A stretch of DNA of 18,690 nucleotides, from NCBI GenBank assembly GCA_013213915.1, contig JABSRK010000026.1:1-18690 (forward strand), in the 5' to 3' direction. The notes below the pieces were generated by a model. That model was not told the origin of the DNA, did not search any database, and was given only the letters and a program-made list of their open reading frames with translations. Position numbers and translations under genes: made by a program. Shown here piece after piece: positions 15,374 to 18,690 of the stretch. The DNA is from Planctomycetota bacterium (lineage in GTDB: Bacteria > Planctomycetota > GCA-002687715). Every line of letters begins with the position of its first letter. Position 1 is the first letter of the stretch.

Positions 15374-15829
15374 TGGCGAGCCGAGGTCGCTTGCCTTCTC
15401 ACCGCTCGACGCGTACGTGATGGCGGCCTCTGCGCACAGCCGGTCACCGATCCATATCTCGGCTTGACCTCTCCCCATGAGTCTCCGGAACCTGACCTTG
15501 CGCGCGACGATTCGCATCTCGTCGCCGGGGAAGACGGGGGAGTGAAAGCGTGATTCATCGCGGGCCAGGAAGAACAGGTGCTCGATGTCGAAGTTGAACC
15601 AGTAGAGGACAATCAACGCCTGCGCCATCGTCTCGACGAGGAGCACGCCGGGCATGACCGGGCGCCCGGGGAAGTGCCCTTCGAACCAGGGTTCCGACGC
15701 CTGAACCGTGCGATGCGCGACGACCTCATCCTCGTTACCGGCGGAAACAGAGTCGAGAAAGAGGAAGGGCGGGCGGTGCGGGAGGATGGCCTCGATGGCC
15801 TGACGATCGAGTTGGGAGGGTCGTTCCAT
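15365..15829 (-). CDS. fabZ: 3-hydroxyacyl-[acyl-carrier-protein] dehydratase FabZ
   Basis: The 154-residue protein has FabZ length and hot-dog fold signals. FabZ dehydrates beta-hydroxyacyl-ACP to trans-2-enoyl-ACP in fatty-acid elongation. It shows ILPHRPPFLFLD (15-26), the catalytic His52 in GHFPGRPVMPGV, and Glu66 in LLVETMAQA. The usual FabZ context (lpxA, lpxD, fabF) is absent; it stands alone between two unrelated genes, so a specialised or FabZ-like thioester dehydratase role is also possible. Start is ATG 15829. There is no strong SD; CCAGG lies about 11 nt upstream in a predicted leader of about 16 nt. Confidence 0.9.
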   Translation of the reverse strand: MERPSQLDRQAIEAILPHRPPFLFLDSVSAGNEDEVVAHRTVQASEPWFEGHFPGRPVMPGVLLVETMAQALIVLYWFNFDIEHLFFLARDESRFHSPVFPGDEMRIVARKVRFRRLMGRGQAEIWIGDRLCAEAAITYASSGEKASDLGSPEE

Positions 15830-15850
15830 GACGGGTCAGCCTGGGCGGCA

Positions 15851-15857
15851 TATGCTA
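15851..15857. promoter_or_regulatory. Bidirectional -10: TATGCT on plus, TAGCAT on minus
   Basis: The 7-mer TATGCTA reads as TATGCT on the plus strand (15851-15856, 6 nt before ATG 15863) and as TAGCAT on the minus strand (15852-15857, 22 nt before fabZ ATG 15829). One site could therefore drive both divergent genes. The plus transcript would be leaderless and the minus transcript would have a leader of about 16 nt. Confidence 0.45.
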
Positions 15858-15862
15858 CCCCG

Positions 15863-18574
15863 ATGCTGCCCAGGCTGTTTGTCATCGCGCTCGCGCTCGG
15901 CGTCGTTGCTCCTGCGCAAGGCCGTCTCGTGACGGGCAACGTCGTCGATGGAGACAGTGGCAAGCCTGTTGCGAACGCGCGCGTGAGCCTCCATGGGGGG
16001 ATCCAGCGTGGCCGTGAACGCGCTCACGTTGGCGAGACGACCACGGGCGCCGATGGCAAGTTCAGGTTCGAAGGGTTACGTCGCGGCCCGCTGATGATCC
16101 AGGTGGTCGCGGGTGGATACGCCCGCGTCGGGAGGTTCCTGAATGGCGACGATGCCAGCGCTGACCTCAAGATCCGACTAGCGCCTGGGCGCGATGCGGT
16201 CGGCAAGGTGACCGATAGCGCGACGGGCAAGCCGATCTCGGGTGCGCGTATCGCCGCCGAGTTCTTCGAGGTGGCGGCCGACGCCGAGGGGAGGTTTACC
16301 GTCCAGGGGCTGCCCCGGGGAGCGGTGGAGGAGCTCGCCCTGGAGTTCTCGGCGCCGGGTTATGTCCCGCAGGACATCCCCGTGCCGGCCGGCAAGAAGA
16401 CGCTGAAGCTCGACGTGAAGCTCGATTACGGGCGGATCGTCGCGGTGCGGGTGACCGACGACGACGGCAAGCCGTTGTCCGGGGTCCGTGTGCGCGGCCG
16501 GTTACCGACCGCGGCTGCGTATTCGGGGATCGAGCGCGCTGATTTCTTCGCAGACACGGACGTCCACGGCCTGGCGGTGGTGACCGGGCTGCCGCCCGGA
16601 CTTCCCGTCGCTGTCGAGGCCGAGGGACAGCTTCTCGGCACCCAGACGGTGGTAGGCGTGCCCGTGCTGGCTCCCCGTGGCGGCGCACGGCCACGGCCGA
16701 CTCTCGCGCTCGTCGTCAGCAAGGGCCGCCGCGCTAGCCTCCTGGTCATGGACGGATACAAGCGCCCCATCGCCGGGGCCGAGGTCCGGGTTCTGCCCTT
16801 ACTGGAGCCGCTCCTGAACTTCGGCGGGGGCGTCGATCGCGACAACGGGCGCGGCGGCGTCCGAACCGGGACGACGGATGACGAAGGCGCCGTGTCCTGG
16901 GATCTGCTGCCCGCTTCAAGGTTGACCTTCGAGGTGCGCGCTGTCGGTTGGCACACGAAGATGATTGTCCTCGAGCCCAGCGTCGGCGGATCGCCGGCCG
17001 AGGTGGTCATGGATCCCGACCCAGATCCTCCCGGCACCGACCTTCACTGGGGCGCGTCTCTCGCGAGCGCGTTCCGCCGCGCGGCGGACGAGAACCTCCC
17101 CGTGATGATCTCGATGTCGATGGACAACGAGCGCGCCAACGACTGGATGGCGGGCCACCACTTCCACGATCGCGAGATCGTTCGCGTCACCCGCGAGCTC
17201 CCGATCATCCTCACCAACGTGTTCGGTGCTGGGGGTGCTCCTTCGACCGTCGGGCACACCGAGGAGGGGGGTGTCTGTACCCGATATGGACACATACCGT
17301 GCGCCGTGCACCAGGCAAGCGAGCGCTGGTGCGTCGATGAGCTCATCGGCCAGGGCGTCTCGTTTCAGGTGCCGCGACACATCGTCATCGCGCCGGATGG
17401 CGAAGTGATGATGCACCGCACGTACTACCTGAGTGAACGGGACCTCGTACGCATGGTCATCCGTGCGATCCGTCACGTTCAGCCATCACGTGCGGTCACG
17501 CTGGCACGACGTCGACTGTCACGCCTGCGCCATCGCCTCGTGGATTCGAGCGCCGACGCGCGCGCAAGCGCGGCCCGAGACCTCGTAGCCCTGGTGAACT
17601 CGGGCGACGAGCACGCCGTGGCCTTGCTCGCCGATCTCACACCGCTGGGAGTGCTCCCGTCCGTGCGGAGGGACATTGCGTCGGGGATCGTGGTGGACGC
17701 CCTGGGCTTTCCCGACAGCGCCCTGCGGCCCTTCGTCACAGACCCCGATCCCATCGTTCGGCAGGTGGCGGTTGCGCGTACCGCGGGCGCACGGGATGCG
17801 GATGCGATCGTGCGCTTGCTCTCAGATGCCATCGTCGACCCCGATCGTTCGGTCGCGGAGTCAGCGCGGACGGCCATCGGCGTCGGGACGCACGCGGACG
17901 GCCTGGTTGTTCTTCGTCCCCAGGATGGCAACCGATGGCGGCTTCTCGCCGGGCTCCTCCGCGCCCGCCCCGCCACCGAGGTCTCTGGCATGCAGCACGT
18001 CCTCCGCAAGGGGGGCTCCGTTGGGCGCAACCGGATCCTCCGGATTCTCGTTGGCATGGCATCGACGGACAACACCGCGTGGAACGTCGTACGCAAACAG
18101 GCTCGCAAGAACAATCTCGACGCGGTGCCCGCGCTGCGCGCGCTTCGGGCGGCACCTCCCAAGAACCGAGACGACGGGTTGACCGAGCTTGCGGATATCC
18201 ACTTTGGGTCCGCGAGTGCGCTGCGGCGAGAGGAGGCCATGCGGCTCGCGGGCATCGTGCGAACTGGAAAGGCGCTCGGCTTGCTTGGCGAAGGCCTGGA
18301 GGACTGGGAGCCTGGGGTCCAGGTCGCTGCGGCGCTCGGCTTGCTCTCGACCCGCCACGGAGGGTGCGCTCCCATCCTGATGCGGTATCTTGACGATCCG
18401 ATTTACGGGCCTGAGATCCGCGCGGTACTGCGCAACGCGCGCGGCGAGGGGGCCCCTACCGATGCGGATGGATGGCGTCGCTGGTTCGTGCTCGAGGGCA
18501 TGCTCGCCGACGACAGAGAGGGCGGCACACCTTGCCGGACGAACAACCTGCGTTCGACCCGGAAGAGAACCTGA
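15863..18574 (+). CDS. Secreted carboxypeptidase-regulatory-like / thioredoxin-like / HEAT repeat protein
   Basis: The protein has 903 residues and starts with a signal peptide (1-20, ends APAQG). Residues 22-107, 110-188, 190-270 and about 290-372 are beta-sandwich carboxypeptidase-regulatory-like units, each with a DGKP-x-x-GARV-type motif and a TD-x-x-G-x-F-x-x-x-GLP-type turn. Residues 394-540 resemble a thioredoxin-like domain (ASAFRRAADENLPVMISM, later VPRHIVIAPDGEVMMHRTYY) but lack a CxxC. Cys at 472, 480 and 490 lie in an insert. Residues 550-870 form HEAT-like helical repeats (a clear unit near 632-674) ending in WRRWFVLEGM. Known domains of these types act in protein binding; no catalytic activity is supported. 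The start at 15863 is preferred over the longer frame because of the signal peptide and the TATGCT box. The C-terminus overlaps the next gene by 43 bp. Confidence 0.85.
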   Translation: MLPRLFVIALALGVVAPAQGRLVTGNVVDGDSGKPVANARVSLHGGIQRGRERAHVGETTTGADGKFRFEGLRRGPLMIQVVAGGYARVGRFLNGDDASADLKIRLAPGRDAVGKVTDSATGKPISGARIAAEFFEVAADAEGRFTVQGLPRGAVEELALEFSAPGYVPQDIPVPAGKKTLKLDVKLDYGRIVAVRVTDDDGKPLSGVRVRGRLPTAAAYSGIERADFFADTDVHGLAVVTGLPPGLPVAVEAEGQLLGTQTVVGVPVLAPRGGARPRPTLALVVSKGRRASLLVMDGYKRPIAGAEVRVLPLLEPLLNFGGGVDRDNGRGGVRTGTTDDEGAVSWDLLPASRLTFEVRAVGWHTKMIVLEPSVGGSPAEVVMDPDPDPPGTDLHWGASLASAFRRAADENLPVMISMSMDNERANDWMAGHHFHDREIVRVTRELPIILTNVFGAGGAPSTVGHTEEGGVCTRYGHIPCAVHQASERWCVDELIGQGVSFQVPRHIVIAPDGEVMMHRTYYLSERDLVRMVIRAIRHVQPSRAVTLARRRLSRLRHRLVDSSADARASAARDLVALVNSGDEHAVALLADLTPLGVLPSVRRDIASGIVVDALGFPDSALRPFVTDPDPIVRQVAVARTAGARDADAIVRLLSDAIVDPDRSVAESARTAIGVGTHADGLVVLRPQDGNRWRLLAGLLRARPATEVSGMQHVLRKGGSVGRNRILRILVGMASTDNTAWNVVRKQARKNNLDAVPALRALRAAPPKNRDDGLTELADIHFGSASALRREEAMRLAGIVRTGKALGLLGEGLEDWEPGVQVAAALGLLSTRHGGCAPILMRYLDDPIYGPEIRAVLRNARGEGAPTDADGWRRWFVLEGMLADDREGGTPCRTNNLRSTRKRT

Positions 18575-18690
18575 AGCGCATCCTGGCCTCGCCCACGTAC
18601 CGCCGAGCCGAGGACGATCTCGATTTTCTGAAGAGCCCGCGCCTGCGGCCGACTCGCCTCTCCATGGAGCTCTTGAAGGCGGAGCTCGTG
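18532..18690 (+). CDS. LOG-family (TIGR00730-like) Rossmann protein, N-terminal fragment
   Basis: The frame is open to the right edge, 53 codons. Its sequence (PTYRRAEDDLDFLKSPRLRP, then TRLSMELLKAEL) fits the N-terminal leader I associate with bacterial TIGR00730/LOG (lysine-decarboxylase-like, cytokinin riboside phosphoribohydrolase) proteins that begin with an extra helical segment. The catalytic PGGxGTxxE motif would lie beyond the window. The start is TTG 18532: no ATG or GTG is available in frame before 18662, and a GAGAGGG purine tract lies about 10 nt upstream. It overlaps the previous gene by 43 bp in a different frame, suggesting translational coupling. Confidence 0.6.
   Translation, partial: MPDEQPAFDPEENLKRILASPTYRRAEDDLDFLKSPRLRPTRLSMELLKAELV

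Noticed and set aside
15578..15862. 95-residue N-terminal extension of the HEAT-repeat protein
   Set aside because: It is antisense to fabZ coding sequence, and the signal peptide plus -10 box place the start at 15863.

Overview
The window is GC-rich, single-copy chromosomal DNA from a bacterium outside the well-studied phyla. No mobile element, tRNA, rRNA or CRISPR array is visible. The mix of genes suggests a Planctomycetota-like or other large-genome Gram-negative lineage: a giant Ig-like repeat lipoprotein, a secreted protein with paired G/N-R-W motifs, a protein joining carboxypeptidase-regulatory-like domains to a thioredoxin-like domain and HEAT repeats, FabZ, and a YtxJ-like protein. 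This placement is an inference from gene content, not a measured phylogeny.

Layout. (1) Positions 1-3913, minus strand: the N-terminal 1304 residues of a giant lipoprotein built from about eleven Ig-like repeats of 108-119 residues. It runs off the left edge. (2) 3914-4216: a 303-bp non-coding stretch with its ribosome binding site, a 9-bp direct repeat and a 12-bp palindrome. (3) 4217-4954, minus: a small secreted protein of unknown function, divergent from an AlkB-type dioxygenase (5078-5656, plus). (4) 5711-9457, minus: a full-length BchH/ChlH-type magnesium chelatase large subunit with no other bacteriochlorophyll gene beside it, preceded by an MFS transporter (9584-10888, minus). (5) 11078-12496: a methyltransferase with a lipoprotein signal converging on a sirtuin. 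(6) 12586-14857: a stand-alone FIST-domain protein converging on DNA polymerase IV. (7) 14940-15829: a YtxJ-like protein converging on FabZ. (8) 15863-18574, plus: the regulatory-like/thioredoxin-like/HEAT protein, whose end overlaps the start of a LOG-family (TIGR00730-like) gene that runs off the right edge.

The genes are mostly single transcription units in divergent and convergent pairs rather than one operon, so a shared pathway is not implied. Two architectural signals recur. At seven genes a TAnnnT hexamer sits 6-7 nt before the start codon, as expected for leaderless transcripts. These genes lack a good Shine-Dalgarno sequence, whereas their neighbours with SD sequences lack the hexamer. 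At the convergent junctions, inverted repeats span or include the stop codons.

The most notable items are the isolated bchH, the leaderless-promoter pattern, the giant repeat lipoprotein and the apparently exported methyltransferase.
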